Shown piece by piece: positions 1-8,582 of a DNA stretch of 64,000 nt (positions within the stretch are counted from its first letter, which is position 1; each line of letters opens with the position of its first letter). Source of the stretch: Cupriavidus basilensis (lineage in GTDB: Bacteria; Pseudomonadota; Gammaproteobacteria; Burkholderiales; Burkholderiaceae); NCBI RefSeq assembly GCF_000832305.1, contig NZ_CP010536.1, positions 4,154,001 to 4,218,000 of the forward strand, read 5' to 3'. A program made the position numbers and the translations under genes. The notes under the pieces were generated by a model. The model saw only the letters and a program-made list of their open reading frames with translations, was not told the origin of the DNA and did not search any database.

Positions 1-290
1 ATTTCTGCCACGTAGTATTCCGGATTACCCTTACCGTTACCCATACGGACTTCGGCGGGCTTCTTCGAGATCGGCTTGTCCGGGAAAATCCGGATCCAGA
101 TGCGGCCGCCACGCTTGATGTGACGGGTCATCGCACGACGTGCCGACTCGATCTGACGAGCCGTCAGACGACCACGGCCCATCGCCTTCAGGCCGAATTC
201 GCCGAAAGACACGGCGTTGCCACGGGTAGCTTTACCCGTGTTGCGGCCTTTCTGCTCCTTGCGGTATTTTCTGCGCTTAGGTTGCAGCAT
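1..290 (-). CDS. rplP: 50S ribosomal protein L16, 5' part only
   Basis: This is the N-terminal 96 codons of L16; the rest lies beyond the left edge of the window. The protein starts [17 protein letters not shown] and continues with the L16 signature [20 protein letters not shown]16 binds 23S rRNA near the peptidyl-transferase centre and the A-site tRNA elbow. It starts 2 bases after the rpsC stop, so the two genes are translationally coupled in the S10 operon. The call rests on clear family similarity. Confidence 0.97.
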
Positions 291-292
291 CG

Positions 293-1099
293 TTATTCTC
301 CACTCTTCGCATCTGCGCCAGGAGCGCGGCGACCTGCACCGGCACCCGCGCCACCGCGGCGGTTGCCACCCGGACGGCCGCCTTCGCCTTCACGGCGACG
401 ACCATCAGGACGACCACCCGGGCGACGACGACGATCGTCTTGCGGCTCTTCCACCACCGGCGCATCGTTGCGGCCGAGGTGATCACCCTTGTAGACCCAC
501 ACCTTGACACCGATGATGCCGTAGGTGGTTTCTGCTTCGGAGAAGCCGTAGTCGATGTCGGCGCGCAGGGTGTGCAGGGGCACACGACCTTCGCGATACC
601 ACTCGGTACGAGCGATTTCGATGCCGTTCAGACGACCGGCGCTCATGATCTTGATGCCCTGGGCACCGAGGCGCATCGCGTTCTGCATCGCACGCTTCAT
701 TGCGCGGCGGAACATGATACGGCGCTCGAGCTGCTGGGTGATCGAGTCAGCGATCAGCTGCGCATCGGTTTCCGGCTTGCGGATTTCCTCGATGTTCACG
801 TGCACGGGCACACCCATGCGGCGTTGCAGCTCGGCCTTGAGCAGTTCGATGTCCTCACCCTTCTTGCCGATCACCACGCCCGGACGCGAGCTATAAATGG
901 TGAGACGTGCATTGCGGGCGGGGCGCTCGATCACGACGCGGCCAACCGAAGCGTTCTTGAGCTTCTTCTTCAGAAACTCGCGAACTTCGATGTCTTCCTT
1001 CAGCATGCCGGCGAACTTCGTGTTGTTGGCGTACCAACGCGAAGCCCAGTTACGGCTGACGGCCAGACGGAAGCCAGTCGGATGAATCTTCTGTCCCAT
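293..1099 (-). CDS. rpsC: 30S ribosomal protein S3
   Basis: S3 is part of the mRNA entry channel of the small subunit. The protein begins [18 protein letters not shown], as is standard, and carries a KH RNA-binding domain around residues 45-110. At 268 residues it is longer than the E. coli protein (233). The extra length is a C-terminal low-complexity tail rich in Arg, Gly and Ala, which is common in Burkholderiaceae. It lies 9 bases after rplV and 2 bases before rplP in the ribosomal operon. Confidence 0.98.
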
Positions 1100-1108
1100 C
1101 GTGACTCC

Positions 1109-1438
1109 TTAGTTGCCGAGCGTCACAGTGATGTGACAAGTTTGTTTCTCGATGCGGTTGCCGCGGCCCTTTGCTCGTGCCGTGAAACGCTTGAGCGAGG
1201 TTGCCTTGTCGACGAAGATGGTCTTGACCTTCAGTTCGTCGATGTCGGCGCCTTCGTTGTGCTCGGCGTTGGCGATGGCCGATTCGACCACCTTCTTCAC
1301 GATGACGGCCGCCTTTTTCGGGCTGAACGTCAGGACGTTGAGCGCGCGTTCGATCGGCAGACCGCGGATCTGGTCAGCGACCAGGCGCGTTTTCTGGGCG
1401 GAGATGCGGGCACCGCGATGAATCGCTTTCACTTCCAT
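1109..1438 (-). CDS. rplV: 50S ribosomal protein L22
   Basis: L22 lines the peptide exit tunnel. The 109-residue product matches the usual length (110 in E. coli) and shows the family pattern [20 protein letters not shown] at the start and [18 protein letters not shown] near the end, the beta-hairpin region that reaches the tunnel. It sits between rpsS and rpsC with short spacers of about 9 bases, typical of the S10 operon. Confidence 0.98.
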   Translation of the reverse strand: MEVKAIHRGARISAQKTRLVADQIRGLPIERALNVLTFSPKKAAVIVKKVVESAIANAEHNEGADIDELKVKTIFVDKATSLKRFTARAKGRGNRIEKQTCHITVTLGN

Positions 1439-1447
1439 GATGGCACC

Positions 1448-1723
1448 TTACCTCTTCGCTTTCTTGTCAGCCGCGTGGCCCTTGAACGTACGCGTGAGCG
1501 CAAATTCACCGAGCTTGTGGCCAACCATGTTTTCCGAAACATACACCGGCACGTGTTGACGGCCGTTATGTACGGCGATCGTCAGGCCGATGAAGTCCGG
1601 CAGAATGGTCGAGCGACGCGACCAAGTCTTGATGGGCTTCTTGTCCTTGCCGGCTGAGGCCGCTTCCACCTTTTTCAGCAGGTGGGCGTCACAGAACGGA
1701 CCCTTTTTTGCGGAACGTGTCAT
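1448..1723 (-). CDS. rpsS: 30S ribosomal protein S19
   Basis: S19 forms the head of the small subunit together with S13. The 91-residue protein has the expected start [19 protein letters not shown] and the conserved [21 protein letters not shown] segment. Length and order (rplB, rpsS, rplV) are standard. Confidence 0.98.
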   Translation of the reverse strand: MTRSAKKGPFCDAHLLKKVEAASAGKDKKPIKTWSRRSTILPDFIGLTIAVHNGRQHVPVYVSENMVGHKLGEFALTRTFKGHAADKKAKR

Positions 1724-1744
1724 GTCTAGGCTCCTACCTACCGA

Positions 1745-2575
1745 TTAACGCTTGTGGCGGCGCTGCACGATCATGCTGGCAGTGCGCTTGTTGCTGCGGG
1801 TACGGTAACCCTTGGCCGGGGTACCCCACGGCGAAACGGGGTCACGACCAGCAGCGGTCTTGCCTTCACCACCACCGTGCGGGTGGTCCACCGGGTTCAT
1901 CACAACGCCGCGAACCGTCGGGCGGATACCGCGCCAACGATTTGCACCGGCCTTGCCGATGACGCGCAGGCTATGCTCTTCGTTACCGACTTCACCGATG
2001 GTGGCGCGGCATTCGATGTGAACGCGACGCACTTCACCGGAGCGCAGGCGAACCTGAGCGTAGATGCCTTCACGAGCCAGCAGCACAGCGGAACCGCCAG
2101 CGGCGCGAGCGATCTGAGCGCCCTTGCCCGGCAGCATTTCCACGCAGTGGATGGTGGTACCAACCGGAATGTTGCGGATCGGCAGGTTGTTACCCGACTT
2201 GATCGCAGCTTCCGAGCCGTTCATCAACGCTTGGCCAACTACCATGCCCTTGGTGGCAATGATGTAGCGGCGCTCGCCGTCGGCGAACAGCACCAGCGCG
2301 ATATTGGCGCTGCGGTTCGGATCGTATTCCAGGCGCTCGACCTTGGCGGCGATGCCGTCCTTGTCGTTGCGCTTGAAGTCGACCACGCGGTAATGGTGCT
2401 TATGACCACCGCCCTTGTGGCGGGTGGTGATGTGACCGTTGTTGTTACGGCCCGACTTCTGGAATTGCTTTTCCAGCAGCGGAGCGTGGGGCGCGCCCTT
2501 GTGCAGGTTGTGGTTAACAACCTTCACCATGGAGCGACGGCCCGGGGACGTCGGCTTGGTCTTGACGAGTGCCAT
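1745..2575 (-). CDS. rplB: 50S ribosomal protein L2
   Basis: L2 binds domain IV of 23S rRNA and is needed for subunit association and peptidyl-transferase activity. The 276-residue protein has the expected length. It carries the family C-terminal motif [17 protein letters not shown] around residues 222-238, which includes the conserved histidine near the catalytic centre. It follows rplW by 2 bases. Confidence 0.98.
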   Translation of the reverse strand: MALVKTKPTSPGRRSMVKVVNHNLHKGAPHAPLLEKQFQKSGRNNNGHITTRHKGGGHKHHYRVVDFKRNDKDGIAAKVERLEYDPNRSANIALVLFADGERRYIIATKGMVVGQALMNGSEAAIKSGNNLPIRNIPVGTTIHCVEMLPGKGAQIARAAGGSAVLLAREGIYAQVRLRSGEVRRVHIECRATIGEVGNEEHSLRVIGKAGANRWRGIRPTVRGVVMNPVDHPHGGGEGKTAAGRDPVSPWGTPAKGYRTRSNKRTASMIVQRRHKR

Positions 2576-2577
2576 GA

Positions 2578-2892
2578 TTACTTGGCCTCCGCTTCAAAAT
2601 TGATTTCCTGACCCGGCTTGAGCGAAACGTAAGCCTTCTTCACGTGGTTGCGACGCCCCATGAAACGGCCAAAACGCTTTTGCTTGCCCTTTTGGTTCAG
2701 GATCTGAACGGACTGCACCTCGACCTTGAACAGCAGTTCGACTGCCGCCTTCACGTCTGCCTTGTTGGCATCGCGAGCGACTTCGAACACGACTTGTTCG
2801 TTCTTGTCGGCGACCAGGGTTGCCTTTTCGGAAACCACCGGCGCGAGCAGCACCTGCATCAAACGATGATCGTTCTTGGCTACTTGCGTCAT
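2578..2892 (-). CDS. rplW: 50S ribosomal protein L23
   Basis: L23 lies at the exit of the peptide tunnel and is the docking site for trigger factor and SRP. The 104-residue product contains [20 protein letters not shown] and the [17 protein letters not shown] segment typical of the family. Its start overlaps the rplD stop by 4 bases (ATGA), which indicates translational coupling. Confidence 0.97.
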   Translation of the reverse strand: MTQVAKNDHRLMQVLLAPVVSEKATLVADKNEQVVFEVARDANKADVKAAVELLFKVEVQSVQILNQKGKQKRFGRFMGRRNHVKKAYVSLKPGQEINFEAEAK

Positions 2893-3509
2893 TTCAGCAA
2901 CTCCTCGATCTGCGCGACGGCTGCCTTGGTCACCAGCACCTTCTTGTAGTGCACGAGCGACAGCGGGTCAGCCTGGCGCGGCTCGACAACCGCCACGTGC
3001 GGCAGATTGCGCGAAGCCAGGTAGAGGTTTTCGTCGAGGCTGTCGGTGATGATCAGCACCGAGTCCAGGCCCATGGCCTTGAACTTGTCGGCCAAGAGCT
3101 TGGTCTTGGGCGCATCGACGGTGAAACCGTCCACCACGTTGATACGACCTTCACGTGCGAGCTGCGAGTAAATCGAGCGCATGCCGGCACGGAACATCTT
3201 CTTGTTGACCTTCTGCGTGAAGTTCTCTTCCGGCGAATTCGGGAAGATACGGCCGCCCCCGCGCCACAGCGGCGAGGAAGACATACCGGCACGGGCGCGA
3301 CCCGTACCCTTCTGGCGCCAAGGCTTCTTGGTCGTGTGCTTGACCTCTTCACGGTCCTTCTGCTTACGGTTACCGCTGCGAGCGTTAGCCTGGTAAGCGA
3401 CGACGACCTGGTGAACGAGGGCTTCGTTGTAGTCACGGCCGAAGACTTCGGGCGAAGCGTCAACGCCTGCACCGATCTGGCCATTGTCCTGGAGGAGCTT
3501 GAGTTCCAT
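2889..3509 (-). CDS. rplD: 50S ribosomal protein L4
   Basis: L4 has a tunnel-lining extended loop and in E. coli also represses its own operon by acting on the S10 leader. The 206-residue protein has the family segment [20 protein letters not shown] and [23 protein letters not shown] (residues about 45-90), the extended loop. In this genome the leader upstream of rpsJ is uncoupled from rplD by an inserted cassette, so E. coli-type L4 feedback cannot be assumed. Confidence 0.98.
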   Translation of the reverse strand: MELKLLQDNGQIGAGVDASPEVFGRDYNEALVHQVVVAYQANARSGNRKQKDREEVKHTTKKPWRQKGTGRARAGMSSSPLWRGGGRIFPNSPEENFTQKVNKKMFRAGMRSIYSQLAREGRINVVDGFTVDAPKTKLLADKFKAMGLDSVLIITDSLDENLYLASRNLPHVAVVEPRQADPLSLVHYKKVLVTKAAVAQIEELLK

Positions 3510-3520
3510 TGATTCGCTCC

Positions 3521-4171
3521 TTAAGCTTTGGCTTTGGCCTTGACGGCCGGGGTAACGATAACCTTGCCGCCCTTGGAGCCGGGAATGGCGCCCTTGACCA
3601 GCAGCAGCTTGCGCTCTGCGTCGATCTTGGCGATTTCCAGGTTCTGGACGGTGCGGGTGACGTCACCCAGATGGCCAGTCATGCGCTTGCCGGGGAACAC
3701 ACGGCCCGGATCCTGCGCCATACCGATGGAACCCGGCACGTTGTGCGAACGCGAGTTACCGTGGGTGGCACGACCCGATGCGAAATGGTGACGCTTGATG
3801 GTACCGGCGTAGCCCTTACCGATGGTCACGCCCTGGACGTCGATCTTTTGACCGACTTCGAACAGGTCAACCGACAGCGTGCCGCCGGGTTGCAGTTCGC
3901 CAGCCTTAGCGGCATCGATGCGGAATTCGCGGATGATTTCACCAGCTTCAACACCAGCTTTGGCAAGGTGACCTGCCAGGGGCTTGGTGACGCGGCTAGC
4001 GCGGCGTGCGCCGAAAGTGACTTGAACCGAGGTATAACCGTCGGTCTCGTCCGTCTTGATTTGTGTCACGCGGTTGTCGCCGACCTCGACCACGGTAACG
4101 GGAATTGAATCGCCGTCGTCCGTGAAAATACGGGTCATGCCAACCTTGCGACCTACAAGGCCAAGGCTCAT
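3521..4171 (-). CDS. rplC: 50S ribosomal protein L3
   Basis: L3 is an early assembly protein reaching the peptidyl-transferase centre. I chose the ATG at 4171 ([20 protein letters not shown], 216 residues) over an in-frame ATG four codons upstream because a GGAG Shine-Dalgarno lies 6 bases in front of it. The segment [20 protein letters not shown], which includes the methylated-glutamine region of the family, is present. This is now the first gene of its transcription unit. In most bacteria rpsJ stands directly in front; here about 5.5 kb of catabolic genes intervene. Confidence 0.98.
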   Translation of the reverse strand: MSLGLVGRKVGMTRIFTDDGDSIPVTVVEVGDNRVTQIKTDETDGYTSVQVTFGARRASRVTKPLAGHLAKAGVEAGEIIREFRIDAAKAGELQPGGTLSVDLFEVGQKIDVQGVTIGKGYAGTIKRHHFASGRATHGNSRSHNVPGSIGMAQDPGRVFPGKRMTGHLGDVTRTVQNLEIAKIDAERKLLLVKGAIPGSKGGKVIVTPAVKAKAKA

Positions 4172-4313
4172 GGTTTGCTCCATTCCCAGCTGCGATTGGC
4201 CGGGGCTGATTGATACACGAAAACAGTGTTTGCAGTGCGGGGCTTGCGCTGAAGAAGACTGCGCGCGGCCAAGCTGGCCAGCCCACTACCCATAGACAAA
4301 CGGGTAGCCTTAC

Positions 4314-4342
4314 ACTATATCGCGTAGATTTGGAAAGAGCAA
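4314..4342 (-). promoter_or_regulatory. Predicted sigma-70 promoter of the rplC operon
   Basis: On the minus strand a -35 TTGCTC (4337-4342) and a -10 TATAGT (4314-4319) are 17 bp apart. The predicted start near 4307 gives a leader of about 135 nt before rplC. A hairpin with arms CTACCC (4286-4291) and GGGTAG (4302-4307) would sit right at the 5' end of that transcript. This promoter would make the S10-spc genes independent of transcription through rpsJ. Confidence 0.6.
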
Positions 4343-4407
4343 GCGTGGAGCGACAAGTATGACGGGGCGTACGGGGCGGTGTTGTTTTGTGATGATTCCG
4401 TGTGATC

Positions 4408-4899
4408 CTACCGCCCCAGCTGCACAAATTCCCCGCCAAAGAACACCAGCGGCTCCCCCTCGCCTACCTCAAACTCCTCCACCTGGCCCACGATCAGCAG
4501 GTGATCCCCGACGGCATCGGCGCGCTCGACCCGGCACGCCAGGGTGGCCAGGGCATCATCGAGATAAGGCACGCCACGCTGGCATCGCCGATGGGCGACT
4601 CCGGCAAACTTGTCGTCTGCGGGCTTGGCAAAGCGCCGGGCGAGTTCGCCGTGCCCCGCCCGCAGAATGCTGACGCCGAACGGGCTCCCCGGCGTGAAAC
4701 GCGCCGCGTTCGGCGAACGCAAGGCCAGGCTCCACAGGATCAGCGGCGGCGCCAGCGACAGCGAGGCAAAGGAGTTGATGGTCAGGCCGATCGGGCGGTC
4801 ATCGGCACCGCAGGCGCCGATGACCGCCACGCCGGTGGCGTAACGGCCACAAGCGTGGCGCAGCGCCTTGGGGTCGAGCACGGCACAAGTGGCGTCCAT
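4408..4899 (-). CDS. Flavin reductase component of a two-component monooxygenase (StyB/IndB/IifD type)
   Basis: The 163-residue protein belongs to the short-chain flavin reductase family (HpaC/StyB-like). It would use NADH to reduce FAD or FMN, which diffuses to the partner monooxygenase. The family core GRYATGVAVIGA (residues about 18-29) and GLTINSFASLSLAPPL (38-53, flavin binding) are clear. Its ATG lies one base after the stop of the monooxygenase gene (TGAGATG), so the two are translationally coupled as in styAB. It is the last gene of the cassette and is followed by 230 bp without a visible terminator, then rplC. Confidence 0.9.
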   Translation of the reverse strand: MDATCAVLDPKALRHACGRYATGVAVIGACGADDRPIGLTINSFASLSLAPPLILWSLALRSPNAARFTPGSPFGVSILRAGHGELARRFAKPADDKFAGVAHRRCQRGVPYLDDALATLACRVERADAVGDHLLIVGQVEEFEVGEGEPLVFFGGEFVQLGR

Positions 4900-4900
4900 C

Positions 4901-6142
4901 TCAGGCTGCCTGCGGCAAATGCCGGTCGATCAGTTGCTGGCAGGCGGCGGGATCGGCCCACCAGGGAAAGAAGTCCGGCGGGTTGTCGAAGCCGTTGGCG
5001 ATGCGTGCGGCCAGCGCCGGCGCTTGCCCGGCCGCGCCCAGCAATGCCAGGATGTGCGGCGGCGGCGGCGTGAGCAGCGAGTTGGTCCAGTTCACGACGT
5101 CACCGGCGTACTGCCAGTAGCTGGCGAAGGTCTGCGCCATCCAGGCAGCGTCGAAGGCACGATCACCGCGCGCGACGATCGCCTCCAGATAAACCTTGCA
5201 GCATTTGGCGGCGTTGTTCGAGCCTTGTCCGGTGATGGGGTCGTTGACTACCACCGCGTCCGCCATGCCGAACACCAGCCGGCCGGACGGCAGCGTCATG
5301 ACGGGATGGCGCACGGTTGGCGTGAACCGGCCGGCGAGGATGCCCTGCTCATCGGTGAGCGTGACGTTGTCACAGCGTTGCGCTTCCCATGGCAGCCAGG
5401 TACGAAGGATGCGCAGGCTTTCGGCCAGGTGCTGCTCGGGCGTACGCGCCTCAGCCCACTGGTCCATGGGTCCGCCCGGTATGCCCTCGAACACCATGAT
5501 CTCGCAAGGTCCGCTCAAGGTCAGCGCGGGGAACACAAAGTACTCGCCGATGCCGGGAATCAGGTTGAAGCAAACCCGCGAGTACGGCGTGCGCGGCGTC
5601 ATGCCGTTCACATAGGTCAAGGCCAGCGCACGTTGCGGTGCGGTAAAGGGACTGCGCGCGGCATCGCGCTCAAAGCGGCTGACGATTTCGCCCTTGCCGG
5701 CGGCGAGCAGGACCAGATCGTGCTCGAGCGTCAGCGCTTCGAGCTCGTCGATGCCGGCATCGGCGATGCGCAGGTCGCCGCCTCGCTCGGCGAAGGCCTC
5801 CATCCAGGCCGGCATCTTGAGGCGTTGGTCCACGGCCTGCGCAGGCCGCTCGAGCCGGGCGGCCCAGTCGATCAGCCTGGCGCCAAGCTGCTCCGGATGC
5901 GGAATCGCCAGGCCAATGCCTTCTACGGGGGGGCAACTATCGTCCCACCAGTTCAGCCCAAGCTCGCGCTCGGCCTGCAACGAGCGATCGAACATGCATT
6001 GGCTGGACATGACCTTGCCCGCCCTGACCTGGTCCGGCGTGCGATTGGTCAGCAGCGTGACCTGATAGCCCTTGGCTTGCAGCCCGAGGGCCATCTGCAG
6101 GCCGGACTGGCCCGCCCCGACGATGGCAATGCGTTGGCTCAT
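4901..6142 (-). CDS. FAD-dependent indole/styrene monooxygenase (StyA-like; IndA/IifC type)
   Basis: The 413-residue protein is the oxygenase component that uses reduced FAD and O2 to epoxidise indole or styrene. It has an N-terminal Rossmann motif GAGQSG (residues 9-14), the StyA-type stretch NLIPGIGEYFVFPAL (193-207) and a C-terminal flavin-binding motif DPITGQGSNNAAK (301-313). The length fits StyA (about 415). Styrene clusters carry styCD (isomerase, aldehyde dehydrogenase) beside styAB. Here a short-chain dehydrogenase and a DLH/SnoaL protein precede it, which points to indole rather than styrene; the substrate is inferred from context. It has a good GGAG ribosome-binding site. Confidence 0.9.
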   Translation of the reverse strand: MSQRIAIVGAGQSGLQMALGLQAKGYQVTLLTNRTPDQVRAGKVMSSQCMFDRSLQAERELGLNWWDDSCPPVEGIGLAIPHPEQLGARLIDWAARLERPAQAVDQRLKMPAWMEAFAERGGDLRIADAGIDELEALTLEHDLVLLAAGKGEIVSRFERDAARSPFTAPQRALALTYVNGMTPRTPYSRVCFNLIPGIGEYFVFPALTLSGPCEIMVFEGIPGGPMDQWAEARTPEQHLAESLRILRTWLPWEAQRCDNVTLTDEQGILAGRFTPTVRHPVMTLPSGRLVFGMADAVVVNDPITGQGSNNAAKCCKVYLEAIVARGDRAFDAAWMAQTFASYWQYAGDVVNWTNSLLTPPPPHILALLGAAGQAPALAARIANGFDNPPDFFPWWADPAACQQLIDRHLPQAA

Positions 6143-6213
6143 GGCAATCTCCTACTACTAGATGTTCAGGATGAAAATCGAAGCCCCGGCTTGGGGGATG
6201 CTCGATGCCAGCG

Positions 6214-7002
6214 TCAACCGGCCAGCCTGGGAATGGCGGGCACGTTCTGCTCGGGCCCCATCGCCGAGTAGCCGCCGTCCACCGCATAGTCCGCGCCGGT
6301 GACAAAGCTGGCGTGGTCGGAACAGAGAAACAACACGACCTGAGCCACTTCGTCGGGCTCGCCAACGCGGCCAAGGAGGTGGAAGTCCGCCGCCACGCGA
6401 TCGGTGCGCTCGCGGTTGCCGCCGCTGACCTCATCCATCAGCCGGCACCAGGTCCAGCCGGGAGAAACAGCGTTGACCCGGATGCCATCGGGCGCGAGAT
6501 CCATCGCCATGCTGCGGGTAAGCTGCCGGATGGCAGCCTTGGAGGCCGGATAGAGCCAGCGGCCCGTCTGCCCCACATTGGCGGAGATACTGGTGAAGTT
6601 GACGATGGCGCCACCGCCGCGAGCCCGCATGGCCGGGTGCACGGCCTGCGCCAGCATCACCCCGGAAACCACGTTGACGTCCAGCGCCGCAAGCCAGTCG
6701 CGCCGTGCTGATTTGAAGCCATCGTCCAGATAGGTGCACGCCAGGTTGACCAGGTAGTCAACACCACCGAAGTGCTGGCTCACCCGGGCTACCGCCGCCG
6801 CCACCTGGGCATCGTCGGTGATGTCCGTATGGACGAACAATGCCCGCTCGCCCAACGCGGCAGCTGCCCGCTCGCCGCCGCTGGCATCGATGTCGAGAAT
6901 GGCCACTCGCGTGCCGGCCTCGACGAAGGCGCTGGCCACGCCCGCGCCGATCAACGTGGCGCCACCGCTGATGATGGCCACTTTGTCCCGCAGTCCTTTC
7001 AT
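6214..7002 (-). CDS. Short-chain dehydrogenase/reductase of the indole cluster (IifB-like)
   Basis: This 262-residue classical SDR has a Rossmann fold and would oxidise the dihydrodiol or hydroxyindoline made by the monooxygenase to 3-hydroxyindolin-2-one; this role is inferred from iif clusters. The active site shows serines at 138/140 and YPASK (Tyr151, Lys155). The cofactor glycine motif is the slightly divergent GGATLIGAG (residues 13-21), and the usual NNAG is NLAC (86-89). An aspartate after the second strand (LDIDA, 36-40) favours NAD over NADP. AGGAG precedes the ATG. It sits 71 bp before the monooxygenase gene in the same direction. Confidence 0.87.
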   Translation of the reverse strand: MKGLRDKVAIISGGATLIGAGVASAFVEAGTRVAILDIDASGGERAAAALGERALFVHTDITDDAQVAAAVARVSQHFGGVDYLVNLACTYLDDGFKSARRDWLAALDVNVVSGVMLAQAVHPAMRARGGGAIVNFTSISANVGQTGRWLYPASKAAIRQLTRSMAMDLAPDGIRVNAVSPGWTWCRLMDEVSGGNRERTDRVAADFHLLGRVGEPDEVAQVVLFLCSDHASFVTGADYAVDGGYSAMGPEQNVPAIPRLAG

Positions 7003-7114
7003 GACGCTGTCTCCTGGTTGTCTTGGCCGCTGCCCGGCTGCCGCCTTGCGACAGCACGTGCCGGGTGCGGCCTTCTGCTTTGCTGTAATGCGTGGTACTT
7101 GCCCGTACGGGCTC

Positions 7115-8344
7115 TTACTTGCCTTCGCTCTCCTGCCAGCGCGCCATCAGCGTGTTGGAGGGCAGCGTTTCGTCGAGCAGCTTGCGCGCGGTCTCCACAC
7201 CTGCCACGGGCAGGCCGGCCGGATCGAGCTTGCCGATCTGCACCAGCACGCTCGCCTGGTCCCAGTAGATGTGCTCGTGGTAGAGCTTGTCGCCGCGGAA
7301 CTTGACGATGGCGATGAGGGGGATCTCCACCCGCTTGCCGGTGGGCGCCACGCCAGGCAGCATCCAGTCGACTTCGCAGGTATGCGTGAAGCAGAACAGG
7401 ATCTCGTCGACGATCTGGCTGGCGCCCACGGTGCGCGACAGCGGGATCAGGCTGGTATCGGGCGGATTGCTGTTGACGAAATGGTTCTGGTAGAAGCGTT
7501 TGAGCTGCCGGTAGCCGACGCCGCCAGTCATGGTCGGGATATGGTTCACGTAGGGTTCCGACACCATCGTCGCCATCGTGGCGTCGACATCGCGGGTGGC
7601 GAACTCGTATTCGCAGTGCTTGTCCCAGAGGGCCGAGAAATCGTAGTGCGGACCCATCTCTGCGCGCAGCGCGGCTATCGAGCGCTGATGCGCCATCAGC
7701 GCCGATGGGTGGTCGAAATGCTCGCCGCCGGTGCGCGCGAACGCGTGGTCCACGCCCGGATAGACGTACAGCTCGATGCCGTCCTTGCCGCCCAAGGCTG
7801 CGCGGATCTGCGCCTGCGCCTCAGGCGGGCAAAAGCCGTCGCGCTCGGCCACATGCAGCACCAGCCGCCCCTGGATTTTGGCCGCCTCGTCCAGCGCGCG
7901 CTCGATGCCGACGCCGTAGTACGCCACGGCACAGGCCACGCCGTCCAGGCGGCAGGCGGCCAGATAGGCGAGCTTGCCACCCAGGCAAAACCCGAGCACC
8001 CCGGTCTGGCCCACGCATTCAGGACGGGCCCGCAGCGCGTCCAGCGCCGCACCGACGTCCTTGACGCCCAGGGCCTCATCGAAGCGCTGATACAAGCCCA
8101 AGGCGCGCTGAAAGTCCTCACCGCGATCTCCCAGTTCGATGCCGGGGGCGATACGCCAGAACAAGTCGGGCACCAGCACCGTGTAGCCCTCCTCGGCGTA
8201 GTAGTCCGCCACGGCGCGCATGGTGGCATTGACGCCGAAGATTTCCTGGCACAAGACGATGCCGGGTCCCTTGCCCGATGCGGGCGTGGCAAGGTAGGCG
8301 TTGAATGCGCCGTCGGCGGCGTGGATCTGGATAGTCTGGCCCAT
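7115..8344 (-). CDS. Dienelactone hydrolase-SnoaL fusion protein of the indole cluster (IifA-like)
   Basis: The 409-residue protein has two domains. Residues 1 to about 230 are a dienelactone hydrolase-type alpha/beta hydrolase with nucleophile Cys120 (GFCLGG), Asp169, His200 and the DLH-typical Glu34 (CQEIFG). Residues about 235-409 form a SnoaL-like domain. In iif-type clusters a protein of this position is reported as a cofactor-independent oxygenase acting on 3-hydroxyindolin-2-one to give anthranilate; I infer the same here. The start at 8344 is chosen because AAAGGAG precedes it; an ATG 22 codons upstream lacks a site. It is the first gene of the minus-strand operon. Confidence 0.85.
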   Translation of the reverse strand: MGQTIQIHAADGAFNAYLATPASGKGPGIVLCQEIFGVNATMRAVADYYAEEGYTVLVPDLFWRIAPGIELGDRGEDFQRALGLYQRFDEALGVKDVGAALDALRARPECVGQTGVLGFCLGGKLAYLAACRLDGVACAVAYYGVGIERALDEAAKIQGRLVLHVAERDGFCPPEAQAQIRAALGGKDGIELYVYPGVDHAFARTGGEHFDHPSALMAHQRSIAALRAEMGPHYDFSALWDKHCEYEFATRDVDATMATMVSEPYVNHIPTMTGGVGYRQLKRFYQNHFVNSNPPDTSLIPLSRTVGASQIVDEILFCFTHTCEVDWMLPGVAPTGKRVEIPLIAIVKFRGDKLYHEHIYWDQASVLVQIGKLDPAGLPVAGVETARKLLDETLPSNTLMARWQESEGK

Positions 8345-8582
8345 GGGCTGCGCTCCTTTGTTTTTGGGGGTTGGGCTGCCGTGCTGGATTCCATCATGGG
8401 CGATCCGCACTGCAGCAAACTAGCCGCGGGCTGCAGCGGCTATCCGATTAGTGCAGGAAAATGCCGGCGTGGGCAAGGGGCGCCGGGAAGCGATCCACTA
8501 TAGTGGTGTGAAGGAATCCGCCCGCAGGCTGGCCGGACCCAACTTACCAAGCGGCGCGCCAATGACGCCGAGGAGCGAGACA
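8345..8582. promoter_or_regulatory. Divergent control region of the indole cluster with a perfect palindrome
   Basis: The 238-bp gap between the divergent operon and its AraC-type regulator holds the perfect 12-bp palindrome CCACTATAGTGG at 8495-8506. The palindrome contains TATAGT on both strands (8499-8504 on plus; 8497-8502 on minus), so the same site could act as the -10 element in either direction or as an operator. No convincing -35 was found on either side, which would fit activator dependence. Direct AraC half-sites could not be identified by eye. Confidence 0.45.
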
